Assembly: GCF_000373965.1 (NCBI RefSeq)
Contig: NZ_KB892840.1
Coordinates: 1-64,000, forward strand
Length of the DNA stretch: 64,000 bases
Direction: 5' to 3'
DNA from: Uliginosibacterium gangwonense DSM 18521
GTDB taxonomy: Bacteria; Pseudomonadota; Gammaproteobacteria; Burkholderiales; Rhodocyclaceae
Position numbers and translations under genes: made by a program. Positions 54,219 through 63,112 of this stretch are shown piece by piece. The notes under the pieces are model-generated. The model worked only from the letters and a program-made list of their open reading frames with translations, was not told where the DNA came from and did no database searches. Each line of letters begins with the position of its first letter. Position 1 is the stretch's first letter.

Positions 54219-55180
54219 AGCTTTGGCAGAGACTCCCCCTGTTGCTTGCCAATGCACAAAGCATGGTACTGGTCAGCGTGGTTGAGACTAGGGGTTCGAC
54301 TCCCCGCGAGGCGGGTACCTACATGCTGATCAGCGCAACATTTACTGAAGATACGATCGGGGGTGGTCACCTGGAATGGGAAGCCATTGCACAAGCCCGA
54401 GCCATGCTCCTCCAGGCGTCACCACCTCCGCCATGTCTGCACCGCTACAGTCTGGGCGCATCACTTGGGCAATGTTGTGGTGGAGTGGTGTGGCTGCTAT
54501 ATGAAGTGATTGATTCCAGATCGCTGGAAATGTGGCGAGATTTTTCTCATCACCTTGAAAAGGGTGGCGCGCTGAACAGAGCACTCAAACACACCGACAC
54601 ATGCTCCACCTGGACCATGCAATCACCTACACAACCCAGTATCTGTTATCAGGCAGACGACTCCGGTTGGCAACTCAACCATACCATTCAAGATAACTCC
54701 CAGCCCATTTCAGTGTATGGAGCGGGACATGTTGGGCGCGCCTTGGTCAAGTTGCTTGCCAGCCTGAGTCAGCGCGTGCGTTGGCTGGATTGCCGCGAAG
54801 ATGCATTTCGGGATTGTCCAGATGGCGTTACATCCATCGTGAATGATTTTTTGGAAGAGGAAGTCGCCACAGCCCCCGCAAACAGTTTCCATATTGTCAT
54901 GACGCATAGTCACACATTGGACCTGATCTTGTGCGAGAAGATATTGCAGCGTAGTGATACGGCATGGTGTGGCCTGATCGGTTCAACTACGAAAGCAGAA
55001 CGCTTTCGCCACAAACTCATCAACCAAGGCTTTCAGAAAAAAGATCTTCAACGATTGACTTGCCCGATTGGCATACCCGGTATCACTTCAAAAACACCAG
55101 AGGCTATCGCCATATCGGTTGCGGCGCAGATTCTACAACTGAGTGAGACGCTAAGCGCCAAGCAATCCGTGCAGGTATAA
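54215..55180 (+). CDS. xdhC: Xanthine dehydrogenase accessory protein XdhC
   Basis: Protein of 321 residues that binds molybdenum cofactor, promotes its sulfuration and inserts it into XdhB. The N-terminal part has LVSVVETRGSTPREAG and LGQCCGGVVWLLYE. The C-terminal Rossmann part starts ISVYGAGHVGRALVKLLASL and ends with CPIGIPGITSKTPEAIAISV. It is the last gene of the operon, and a perfect hairpin follows at 55181. Confidence 0.95.
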   Translation: MKLWQRLPLLLANAQSMVLVSVVETRGSTPREAGTYMLISATFTEDTIGGGHLEWEAIAQARAMLLQASPPPPCLHRYSLGASLGQCCGGVVWLLYEVIDSRSLEMWRDFSHHLEKGGALNRALKHTDTCSTWTMQSPTQPSICYQADDSGWQLNHTIQDNSQPISVYGAGHVGRALVKLLASLSQRVRWLDCREDAFRDCPDGVTSIVNDFLEEEVATAPANSFHIVMTHSHTLDLILCEKILQRSDTAWCGLIGSTTKAERFRHKLINQGFQKKDLQRLTCPIGIPGITSKTPEAIAISVAAQILQLSETLSAKQSVQV

Positions 55181-55217
55181 ATCATGGAGTGTTACCAGGC
55201 GTGCAACACTCCATGAT
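55181..55217. terminator. Bidirectional hairpin between xdhC and the convergent permease gene
   Basis: ATCATGGAGTGTT (55181-55193) pairs perfectly with AACACTCCATGAT (55205-55217), with an 11-base loop. The T-tracts are poor on both sides, but the position between two convergent stop codons supports a terminator. Confidence 0.7.
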
Positions 55218-55225
55218 CACAACTC

Positions 55226-56002
55226 TTAAAAAGCCGCATTTTGGCTACGGTTGGCCCAACGGGTCAGGCGATGTTCAAGCAATGCAAACAACTCGTACAT
55301 CACCACGCCCATTGCACCTATCACCATCAGGCCCGCAAAAACCAAGGGCATGTTCATTGTTGAACTGGCACTCATCATGAGATAACCAATTCCCAGATTG
55401 GATGCCACGGTTTCAGAAATCACGGAACCGACAAAAGCCAAGGTGACTGCAACCTTGAGCGAAGCAAAGAAATACGGCATGGAACGCGGCAAGCCCACCT
55501 TGCACAGGATGTCAAAGCGAGAGGCGCCCAATGAGCGCAATACGTCTTCCAATTCTGGCTCCAAGGTAGCCAAGCCCGTTGCCACATTGACCACCACAGG
55601 AAAGAAGGAAATCAAAAATGCCGTGATAATCGCGGGAATGCTACCAATCCCGAACCAGACAACCAATACAGGAACAAATGCCACTTTGGGTACGCTGTTG
55701 AACCCCACCAGCATCGGATATAACGCCTTATAAATAATGGGTGAGGAACCCAGCAGCGCGCCCATTATCGCCCCCACCAATACGGCAATAGCAAATCCCG
55801 CCAAGGTTGTCAGGAAGGTATGGATTGCATGAGTCATGATGGGATCAAACATTTCAACCCCTGTCTTGAATACCAGACTTGGTGCAGGGAACAAAAACGG
55901 TTTGATCTCAAACCCCTGGCAAATAGCTTCCCAACACACAAGCAGGAATACAGTCAGCAGCCAAGGTGCCAGACGAAAAACCACTTTGGGCGACAATCTC
56001 AT
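55226..56002 (-). CDS. ABC transporter permease (SsuC/TauC/ThiX-like)
   Basis: Inner-membrane permease of 258 residues from the ATG at 56002 (MRLSPKVVFRLAPWLLTVFL), with a GGGAG site inside the end of the ATPase gene. Six membrane segments are visible, along with the family motif LEPELEDVLRSLGASRFDIL (EAA loop). It works with the ATPase and the NMT1/THI5-type binding protein upstream. Its closeness to xdhC suggests uptake of a purine, purine breakdown product or related compound. That is inference only, since this family also moves sulfonates, nitrate and pyrimidines. Confidence 0.93.
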   Translation of the reverse strand: MRLSPKVVFRLAPWLLTVFLLVCWEAICQGFEIKPFLFPAPSLVFKTGVEMFDPIMTHAIHTFLTTLAGFAIAVLVGAIMGALLGSSPIIYKALYPMLVGFNSVPKVAFVPVLVVWFGIGSIPAIITAFLISFFPVVVNVATGLATLEPELEDVLRSLGASRFDILCKVGLPRSMPYFFASLKVAVTLAFVGSVISETVASNLGIGYLMMSASSTMNMPLVFAGLMVIGAMGVVMYELFALLEHRLTRWANRSQNAAF

Positions 56003-56003
56003 T

Positions 56004-56783
56004 TCAGTTCTCCCGCACACGGCCAATTGATTCGCGCAATACATGCACATGACTTGCAAATGCATCGGTATAAGTCACTTCCAGATCACGAGGACGTGGC
56101 AGGTCGATCTCCCGCCGAATCAGAATTCTTCCTGGTCGCTTGCTCATGACATATACCGTATCTGCGAGAAATACCGCCTCACGCAGATCATGCGTGACCA
56201 AAATTACGGTAAAGGGTTGCTGCTGCCACAAGTCGCGGAGCATGCACCATAGCTCCTCACGTGTGAATGCATCCAGGGCACCAAATGGCTCATCAAGCAT
56301 CAACAACCGTGGCTTGTGAATCAACGCTCGGCAGATCGAAGCACGTTGCTGCATGCCGCCAGAAAGCTCCCAGGGAAATTTGTCTTCAAATCCGGCCAAA
56401 CCTACCCTTGCCAGTTGGGCACGAGCCATCTCTTCAAACTCTTTGCGGCGCGCGCCACGTTCGCTACGCCAAGGCTCAACAATCTCCAGCGGGAGCATCA
56501 CGTTATCCAAGGTCGTGCGCCAGGGCAGCAGATTGGGAGCCTGAAATGCCATCCCGACAATACCCAGTGGACCGCCCACTTGCCTGCCGTTGACATAGAC
56601 ATATCCTTCAGACGGAGGCTTGAGCCCTGATATCAGCTTCATCAAGGTGGACTTTCCGCAACCAGAAGGACCAACCACGGCTACGAATTCCCCCTCTGCA
56701 ACCTGCAAGCTGATGCCTTCAATTGCCCTTTGGCCGCCTTCGCTATAGCTCAAGCTGACATTTTCAAATTCTACGAAACTCAT
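56004..56783 (-). CDS. ABC transporter ATP-binding protein (SsuB/TauB/ThiZ-like)
   Basis: ATPase of 259 residues. Walker A is VVGPSGCGKSTLMK, the signature is WELSGGMQQRASICRAL and Walker B is RLLMLDEPFGALDA, followed by the H-loop ILVTHDLREAV. It lies between the permease (its stop is next to the permease start) and the binding protein. All catalytic residues are present. Confidence 0.95.
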   Translation of the reverse strand: MSFVEFENVSLSYSEGGQRAIEGISLQVAEGEFVAVVGPSGCGKSTLMKLISGLKPPSEGYVYVNGRQVGGPLGIVGMAFQAPNLLPWRTTLDNVMLPLEIVEPWRSERGARRKEFEEMARAQLARVGLAGFEDKFPWELSGGMQQRASICRALIHKPRLLMLDEPFGALDAFTREELWCMLRDLWQQQPFTVILVTHDLREAVFLADTVYVMSKRPGRILIRREIDLPRPRDLEVTYTDAFASHVHVLRESIGRVREN

Positions 56784-56854
56784 GGCACATCGCTCTATAT
56801 TTGCTAGGGTATGTAAATGTAATCGGGGGCCACACTGCCCCCGTTTTTATGTGC

Positions 56855-57892
56855 CTATTTGATCATGCGATCAGCTTTTGGCGGCAAAAAGGCAGGGTTG
56901 AAAAGTTCTTTTCCACTCGGGATTTTTGCGAGATTGTAAGCAGCCGCCGTTTCGGCAATGGAGCGTTGCATGCGATCTTCCGTCACCGCACCCAATCCGT
57001 TCGCCTTGGCTTCTGGGGTGATCACGACTGCGTTAAGTGCCATTTTCAGGCGTCGCGTTTCAAGCGCAAGATCCACCAAGGGTTCAGTGGCCTTGACATA
57101 GCTTGCCGCAGCATCCGGATTAGCAATCGTTTCCTTCAGCGCCTTATTGAAGGCACGTACAAAACCTTCAACTGCCTTGGGCTTCTCTGCGATGATCTTG
57201 GGAGAAGCAATGATTGCGTTGCCGTAGAGTTCAACATTGTAGTTGTTGTAGAGCATAACGTTGATATCCGACTCCTTTACACCCCGAGCCTCCAGGTTCA
57301 GCACACTGGTAAAGGAAAAACCGGTAATGGCGTCCACATCTCCCCGGGCGAGAAGATTTTCACGAATGGCAGGATCAACGCTTTGCCACTTTACGGAAGC
57401 GGGGTCAAACTTATTCGATTTGGCAAACGCTGGGAATGCTTTACGCCCTGCATCAAAGACCGGTGCTGCAAGCGTTTTGCCGACCAGATCAGCGGGCTTT
57501 GCAATACCGCTCTTTTTTAGGCTCACCACAGCTGCGGGGGTATAGTTATAGACCATATATACCGCCTGCATTTTTGAACCAGGGTTTTGTGCATCATACT
57601 CAACCAGAGCATTGAAATCAGCAAAACTCATTTCATATGCCCCGGTTGCCACACGGGTAACCGCCCCCGCCGAACCCGCACCTGTGTCAATCGTTACATC
57701 CAGGCCTTCTGCAGCAAAATAGCCTTTCGCTTTGGCGAGCAGGAATGGGGCCGCTGGCCCTTCAAAGCGCCAATCAAGTGTGAATTTCAGTTTTGTCAGC
57801 TCTTCGGCATAGGTGTTCGGCGTAGCCAGCAGCCCCACCAACATCAACGCCCCTGTAGCAACCCGCATCAATCCCTTAAAACGCACAACCAT
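56855..57892 (-). CDS. ABC transporter substrate-binding protein, NMT1/THI5-like
   Basis: Periplasmic binding protein of 345 residues. The ATG at 57892 (MVVRFKGLMRVATGALMLVG) has an AGGAG site and gives a signal peptide ending TPNTYA. Family marks are LKFTLDWRFEGPAAPFLLAK and FADFNALVEYDAQNPGSKMQ. It is the first gene of the three-gene importer downstream of, and convergent with, xdhABC. The ligand may be a purine-derived or pyrimidine-like compound; sequence alone does not decide. Confidence 0.9.
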   Translation of the reverse strand: MVVRFKGLMRVATGALMLVGLLATPNTYAEELTKLKFTLDWRFEGPAAPFLLAKAKGYFAAEGLDVTIDTGAGSAGAVTRVATGAYEMSFADFNALVEYDAQNPGSKMQAVYMVYNYTPAAVVSLKKSGIAKPADLVGKTLAAPVFDAGRKAFPAFAKSNKFDPASVKWQSVDPAIRENLLARGDVDAITGFSFTSVLNLEARGVKESDINVMLYNNYNVELYGNAIIASPKIIAEKPKAVEGFVRAFNKALKETIANPDAAASYVKATEPLVDLALETRRLKMALNAVVITPEAKANGLGAVTEDRMQRSIAETAAAYNLAKIPSGKELFNPAFLPPKADRMIK

Positions 57893-58565
57893 GACCGCTC
57901 TCCTGTAGCTATTGCTGGGTACAGGAGCTTGAGCAATCGTTGTGCCATCTGCCATTCCATAGAAACGGGAGAGTTTCCACCAAAGAGTGGCCTCAATGCT
58001 GACTTCCAGGCGCTTTTCGCCCTCTATTAGCGCATATTGCATCACCTCGTGAGTTCAGCTTGCCCTGTAACAGTGCATCTGCACGAAGCTTGGCGCTTTT
58101 CAAGATAAAGAGTATCCGTCAAACCAGATATGCGCCAAAGGCGCCCATTCTCTGCTGCACCTGTAACGCAACATGATGCGAATTGTTTACGAAACAAATT
58201 GGCAAACCCACTGCCCCTAACAGCGGGCAGCCCAGATCACAGCGCCACAACAGAGCTGGCGCACTGGACAGGAACAATCCAACCCAATAGTGATCGCGCT
58301 ACATCAATATTACTAATCGTCGCATAAACGCAACAATTTAGTAAAAATAACCCTAATAGGATTAGTGTTTACCCTTATATCTACATATCTTACCAATTCC
58401 ATTTTCTACACACAGCCAATACCCAGGCGGCTTTCAACGCACTTAAGCGTCATTTTCACGTTCATCACCCCCAATTGACAGGCAAGATTAATCCCTATTA
58501 CTCTCGCATCGCTGTTTGTTGTTACCGGGAACATACGAATTTCATATTTTGTCATGGAGACAAGA
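57893..58565. other. 670-base gap between the NMT1-type binding protein gene and the PL3 pectate lyase gene
   Basis: The stretch lies between two divergent genes and becomes AT-rich towards the pectate lyase (58270-58480). It must hold promoters for both. I see no gene, no strong palindrome and no recognisable operator in it. Confidence 0.5.
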
Positions 58566-59474
58566 ATGCTGAAGAAAATTGCGTTTGGTATCTTTGCTGC
58601 ATCATTGGCCAGCAGTGCTTTTGCCGCATCAAGCCTGTGTGTCGCTGGGGGCACAATCGACGGTCAGACTGTTGACTGCGGCGGTATCACCCTGGGCACG
58701 AGCTGCCTGGCAGACAAAGAAGGTCAAGGTGCTGTGCTGACGCTGAAAAACGGCGCAGTGGTTTCCAACCTGCACGTGAAATCTGGCGCTGGCGGTCATG
58801 GTATTTCCTGTATTGCTGGCAATTGCACCCTCAAGAATGTGACCTGGGATGAGGTCTGCGAGCATGCTGCAGGCAACTACTCCGAAGGTGGCACCTATTC
58901 CATCTACAACAGCACCGCCTACCAAGTGCTGGATAACCTCTATGAGCATGGCAGCAAGCCGGACAAGTTCTTCCAGGACAATGCCTACAACTCCAAGATG
59001 TATGTTCGCACCTTCACCGCCATCATGGTGAAGTCGACTGCCTCTGGCAAAACCAAGAACTCCAGCGGCAGTTCCATTTCAGTCCAAACCTACTCCAGTT
59101 CCGGCAAGATCCTGCGTACCTGCGGTGACTGCTCAGCCAACAAGGGCGGCCGTACCCTGGACCTGGATGGTCTGACCGTGAAGCACGTTGATGCCAGTGG
59201 CGCCACTGTAAGCGGCCCTGGTCTGGACACCATCGTTGGCCTCAATACCCAGTGGGATAGTTCCGTTCCTTCTGCTTACGCCATTGCGGACAAGGCCATC
59301 CTGCGTAACCTCAAGATCCAAGCCTACAAGCTCAGCAGCGACGGCGTAACAAGCTCGCCCAAAGTTTGTGACACCTATGTGGGTTCCCGTATCCACAACA
59401 AGTCCACCAATCTCAAACAAGAATGGAACACCACTTCTTGTAACGTAAAGACCTCTGACGTATCTGCGCTCTAA
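58566..59474 (+). CDS. Secreted pectate lyase, family PL3
   Basis: Protein of 302 residues with a signal peptide (MLKKIAFGIFAASLASSAFA). The body follows the PL3 right-handed beta-helix pattern: DKEGQGAVLTLKNGAVVSNL, HGISCIAGNCTLKNVTWDEV, CEHAA, then LRTCGDCSANKGGRTLDLDG. PL3 enzymes cleave polygalacturonate by Ca-dependent beta-elimination at high pH. The ATG at 58566 with a GGAG site is preferred to one at 58554. A terminator follows, so it is monocistronic. It is somewhat longer than typical PL3 enzymes (about 200-260), with an extra C-terminal part from about 205. Confidence 0.85.
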   Translation: MLKKIAFGIFAASLASSAFAASSLCVAGGTIDGQTVDCGGITLGTSCLADKEGQGAVLTLKNGAVVSNLHVKSGAGGHGISCIAGNCTLKNVTWDEVCEHAAGNYSEGGTYSIYNSTAYQVLDNLYEHGSKPDKFFQDNAYNSKMYVRTFTAIMVKSTASGKTKNSSGSSISVQTYSSSGKILRTCGDCSANKGGRTLDLDGLTVKHVDASGATVSGPGLDTIVGLNTQWDSSVPSAYAIADKAILRNLKIQAYKLSSDGVTSSPKVCDTYVGSRIHNKSTNLKQEWNTTSCNVKTSDVSAL

Positions 59475-59510
59475 TCACATTTCTGTGAAACGAGCCTAGC
59501 GTTCGCTCTC

Positions 59511-59545
59511 AAAGCCCCGACAGCACGGTTGTCGGGGCTTTTCGC
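59511..59545 (+). terminator. Terminator after the PL3 pectate lyase gene
   Basis: AAAGCCCCGACA (59511-59522) pairs with TGTCGGGGCTTT (59530-59541), loop of seven bases, followed by TTCG. Confidence 0.9.
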
Positions 59546-59574
59546 AATTATTTTCAGCCTCGGCCTGCCTTGCG

Positions 59575-61635
59575 ATGAAGCTATTGAATATTCTGCAACT
59601 ATCCTGCGCGCTATGCTTGTTCTGCTCCGGCGCCACAGCAAAACCCATTGCTACCGTCATCAACGCGGAACTCAGCACAATTTGGGCAAGCCAGAATGGA
59701 CAACTTCTGCTGGCGGGTGGTGAAGATTCAACCCTACTACGCTCTGATGACGGGGGAAAGCATTGGCAGCAAACAGCCTTACCTGGGAACTTCAATATTC
59801 TACAGATTGAAGCAGATAGCCAAGCCCATCACTTGGCGCTTGGCGAACAGGGTTTGCTGTATTCCACAGATGAAGGAAAAAATTGGGCCGCCGCACAGGT
59901 TCCTGCAGGGCAAATACCTAGTCGTTTGATGTTTGATGGCAAACATGGCAGATGGTTGGCTACAAACGCAAAAGGCGGCATGCTTTACAGCAAAGATGGT
60001 GGGCGCAAATGGCAAACCATTGCTACGCTACCAAACATCCCCCTTCTGACTTTGAGCACAACCACGCGTGGTGGCATTGTTGCTGCGGGCATACAAGGTA
60101 CGATCCTATACTCGGCCGATGGTCGCGCTTGGCATACCTTGAAATCTGATATCAGCGCCAATATCCGCCGCATCCTTCCCTTGTCCGACACGGAAGGCAC
60201 TCTTGCAATCTGGAGCGATGGCTCGGTCAGCCTCCTTTCTCCAGATGGAAAAAAACTCTCGCGTGTTGCTCCACTTGGCGATCAGGCACCCACAGTAGTG
60301 GCCTATGACACCAAGCGTCACCAAGCACTCGTCGGCAATATGAATGGTGAGGTTTGGCGATCCAGTGACGCCGGCCAGAGCTGGCAGACCAGCGTAGTCG
60401 TAGACAAGGTATTCCTGACCGGCCTGCATGCCAATCCACTGACGGGAGAACTGATCGCCTCAGGAGGTAGGGGAACTGTCGCCCGCTCACAAGATGGCGG
60501 GGACAGTTGGGAACTCCTGCGTGGTAACGAGTGGACCAGCCGCCTTCAGGCGTTGACGACCACTCGTGATGGTCAGTCCATGTATGCAGTTGGCACAGGT
60601 GGCCTGACCATCCGTAGTGACGACTACGGCAATCATTGGACCACCTTGCAAGAAGATACCCACCGCTATGTGGCCGACTTGGCAGGCATACCAGAGAGCA
60701 ACAGCCTTGTGGCAGCAGGGAGCGATGGCCTATTGATCCGCAGCGAAGATGCAGGCCAAACATGGCATAGTGTCGCCACAGGATTGAAAACAGATATATC
60801 GTTTCAGGCACTTTTGCGTGATCCTCGCACCAACACGCTCCTGGCATGTGGCCCGATGTCCAGCCTGACTCGCAGCACCAATGGCGGCCAAAGCTGGCAA
60901 GGCATACAGCCGGTTGCAGAAGCTGGCGAAGGATACTTCAAACAGGTGGTGACAGACACCAGCGGCAACACCATGCTACTTGTGGGTAGCCCCGGGCAGG
61001 TAGTACGTTCCGCAGATAACGGGCAGACTTGGCATGCTACCGATGCCGATACCAGTGATCCGGGTATCGAACAAATCAGCCAAGCAGGTCAAGGCATTTT
61101 CATCGCCACACGTAGAGATGGTCGGTTGCTTCGCTCCACAGATGATGGCCAGCACTGGACAGAGGTTGCAAACTTCGGCATCCCTATCTCAGGTATTTAT
61201 ACCGAACCCCAACGTGGCTTAGCCTGGGCAATGGGCTTAGGGAAACTCTTCCATAGCACGGATCATGGCGCCAGTTGGAAGGAACTCAATACCGCTACGG
61301 CAACCCTGAACTTTATCATGCGCAGTCAACAAGGAAGCCTGCTGGGATTTGGCAATGCAGGTATCATTATGCGTTCGGTGGATGATGGCATCAATTGGCA
61401 GGTTATTGCCTCGGGTATCCGTTCATCGCTGCGCAAACCCTTGCAGAACCCGGCAAACGGACAGATCTTTGTTCCTGGCCGCGATGGCACAGTACTGAGT
61501 TCCAACAATGACGGATTGAGCTGGTCTTCACTCCCTACGCATACCCGGGGACACCTGAATCGCTTGTGGCTCTCGACAGACGGGAAAACATTGATCGCCA
61601 GTGGAGAGCGCATTGTGCGCATCAACTTGCCATAA
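59575..61635 (+). CDS. Secreted Asp-box (BNR / YCF48-like) beta-propeller protein
   Basis: Protein of 686 residues with a signal peptide (MKLLNILQLSCALCLFCSGA). It consists almost wholly of about 14 repeats of 40-50 residues, each ending in an Asp-box such as LLRSDDGGKHW, LLYSTDEGKNW, VWRSSDAGQSW, LIRSEDAGQTW, VVRSADNGQTW or IMRSVDDGINW. This predicts one or two beta-propellers in the periplasm or outside the cell. The repeats are of the YCF48/Vps10 type rather than sialidase; no sialidase FRIP motif or catalytic residues are visible. Many such genes stand beside RND-type exporters, but this one lies between two pectate lyases. A glycan-binding or export role is conceivable but not shown. Confidence 0.8.
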   Translation: MKLLNILQLSCALCLFCSGATAKPIATVINAELSTIWASQNGQLLLAGGEDSTLLRSDDGGKHWQQTALPGNFNILQIEADSQAHHLALGEQGLLYSTDEGKNWAAAQVPAGQIPSRLMFDGKHGRWLATNAKGGMLYSKDGGRKWQTIATLPNIPLLTLSTTTRGGIVAAGIQGTILYSADGRAWHTLKSDISANIRRILPLSDTEGTLAIWSDGSVSLLSPDGKKLSRVAPLGDQAPTVVAYDTKRHQALVGNMNGEVWRSSDAGQSWQTSVVVDKVFLTGLHANPLTGELIASGGRGTVARSQDGGDSWELLRGNEWTSRLQALTTTRDGQSMYAVGTGGLTIRSDDYGNHWTTLQEDTHRYVADLAGIPESNSLVAAGSDGLLIRSEDAGQTWHSVATGLKTDISFQALLRDPRTNTLLACGPMSSLTRSTNGGQSWQGIQPVAEAGEGYFKQVVTDTSGNTMLLVGSPGQVVRSADNGQTWHATDADTSDPGIEQISQAGQGIFIATRRDGRLLRSTDDGQHWTEVANFGIPISGIYTEPQRGLAWAMGLGKLFHSTDHGASWKELNTATATLNFIMRSQQGSLLGFGNAGIIMRSVDDGINWQVIASGIRSSLRKPLQNPANGQIFVPGRDGTVLSSNNDGLSWSSLPTHTRGHLNRLWLSTDGKTLIASGERIVRINLP

Positions 61636-61927
61636 ACAACGCCATTTCATCACCTGTACTTTCATTGAGGACAATCATGCAGCGTCATGAGGAGGCTTCT
61701 ATTGTGCCCGTGGCATAGGCTGCACTTGACAATGGAATAGGTTTGCCCCGAGTAGATCCTGCCGTGATTGAGAAAATTTCAGCGGGAAAAACTGGCAGCA
61801 AAATAGATTTTTTTGATATTCATATAGAGTAACTTTGCACTAAACTATCTTGCAGTAGTATCAGTTGTTCTCTTAACTCGCGCTGTGTTGTGAATCTGAA
61901 TTTCATAATAATCAAGGAGAATTACAG
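61636..61927. other. 290-base gap before the PL1 pectate lyase gene
   Basis: AT-rich stretch, with T-rich tracts near 61800-61860, that must hold the promoter of the PL1 gene. I see no gene, palindrome or terminator in it. Confidence 0.5.
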
Positions 61928-62986
61928 ATGGCATTCAAACTGTTGAAAAGTGTTCTGGCTCTTTCCGCTGTCATTGCAACAGCGCAAGCCGTTGCGGGGC
62001 CTGTTGGTTATGGCGCAGCGACCACCGGTGGGGGCAGCAAAACGGCAGTCAATGTCGCCACCATGGCAGAAATGCAAGCGGCCATTGATAGTTACTCTGG
62101 TAGTGGCGGCCTGGTACTGAATTACACGGGGAAATTCGATTTCAGCACGATCACGGACGTCTGTGCACAATGGAAAAAAACCGCACAGACAGTTGAAATC
62201 AAAAAGAAGAACGACATCACCATTAAAGGGGCCAATGGCTCCTCTGCCAATTTTGGTATTCATATTGCGGGCCCATCGACAAACATCATTGTCCAGAACA
62301 TGACCATCGGTCTGCTGCCTGGAGGAGAGGCCGCTGATTCAATTTCGATCGAAGGGATGTCCAGCGGGGTGCCGTCCAACATCTGGATCGACCACAATAC
62401 GATCTTCGCCTCACTGACGATGTGCTCGGGCGCTGGAGATGCGTCGTTTGACGGTGGTATCGATCTGAAAAAGGGTGCCCACCACATCACCATCTCTTAC
62501 AACTATGTGCATGACTATCAAAAGGTCAGCCTAAATGGTTATAGCGACAAGGACACTGCCAACGATGCAGCTCGCACGACCTATCACCATAACCGCTTTG
62601 AAGAAGTGAAGTCGCGCCTGCCACTACAGCGTTTTGGTTTGAGCCACATATACAACAACTACTTCAACAATGTTCATACCTCTGGCATCAATGTCCGCAT
62701 GGGCGGGGTATCGCTGATCGAATCAAATTACTTTGAAAATGTTCAGGACCCCGTCACCTCACGGGACAGTTCAGCCATTGGTTATTGGGATCTGCGCAAC
62801 AACTATGTCGGCTCTGGTATCACCTGGACGGTTCCGACAAGCACGCCTTACGTCAATGCAGTCAATTGGACCACCACAAAGACTTATCCTGAAGCACTGG
62901 GCTACACCTACACGGTAACCCCCGCTGCCACAGTCAAGGCCAAGGTGATCGCCACGGCTGGCGCGGGAACCAATCTGGCAGAATAA
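61928..62986 (+). CDS. Secreted pectate lyase, family PL1
   Basis: Protein of 352 residues with a signal peptide ending in ATAQAVA. The PL1 beta-helix marks are IWIDHNTIF (vWiDH), the Ca-binding region DASFDGGIDLKKGAHHITIS, and the catalytic RLPLQRFG near residues 230-237, with YNYVHDYQKVSLNGYSD before it. It cleaves polygalacturonate by beta-elimination. Together with the PL3 enzyme it indicates growth on plant pectin. A GGAG site precedes the ATG, and a strong terminator follows. Confidence 0.95.
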   Translation: MAFKLLKSVLALSAVIATAQAVAGPVGYGAATTGGGSKTAVNVATMAEMQAAIDSYSGSGGLVLNYTGKFDFSTITDVCAQWKKTAQTVEIKKKNDITIKGANGSSANFGIHIAGPSTNIIVQNMTIGLLPGGEAADSISIEGMSSGVPSNIWIDHNTIFASLTMCSGAGDASFDGGIDLKKGAHHITISYNYVHDYQKVSLNGYSDKDTANDAARTTYHHNRFEEVKSRLPLQRFGLSHIYNNYFNNVHTSGINVRMGGVSLIESNYFENVQDPVTSRDSSAIGYWDLRNNYVGSGITWTVPTSTPYVNAVNWTTTKTYPEALGYTYTVTPAATVKAKVIATAGAGTNLAE

Positions 62987-63001
62987 TCCAACAGGCTCGT
63001 G

Positions 63002-63050
63002 AATCCCTCGGCAACAACGCGTCGAATGTCGTTGCCGAGGGATTGTTTTC
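63002..63050 (+). terminator. Terminator after the PL1 pectate lyase gene
   Basis: AATCCCTCGGCAAC (63002-63015) pairs perfectly with GTTGCCGAGGGATT (63031-63044), followed by GTTTTC. It separates the pectin genes from the convergent hydrogenase-maturation genes. Confidence 0.9.
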
Positions 63051-63112
63051 TGCGCTGCGGGCACTGGAATACAGCTCTTTTTACCAGCCCCTCATCTCAT
63101 CCGCACAACACT

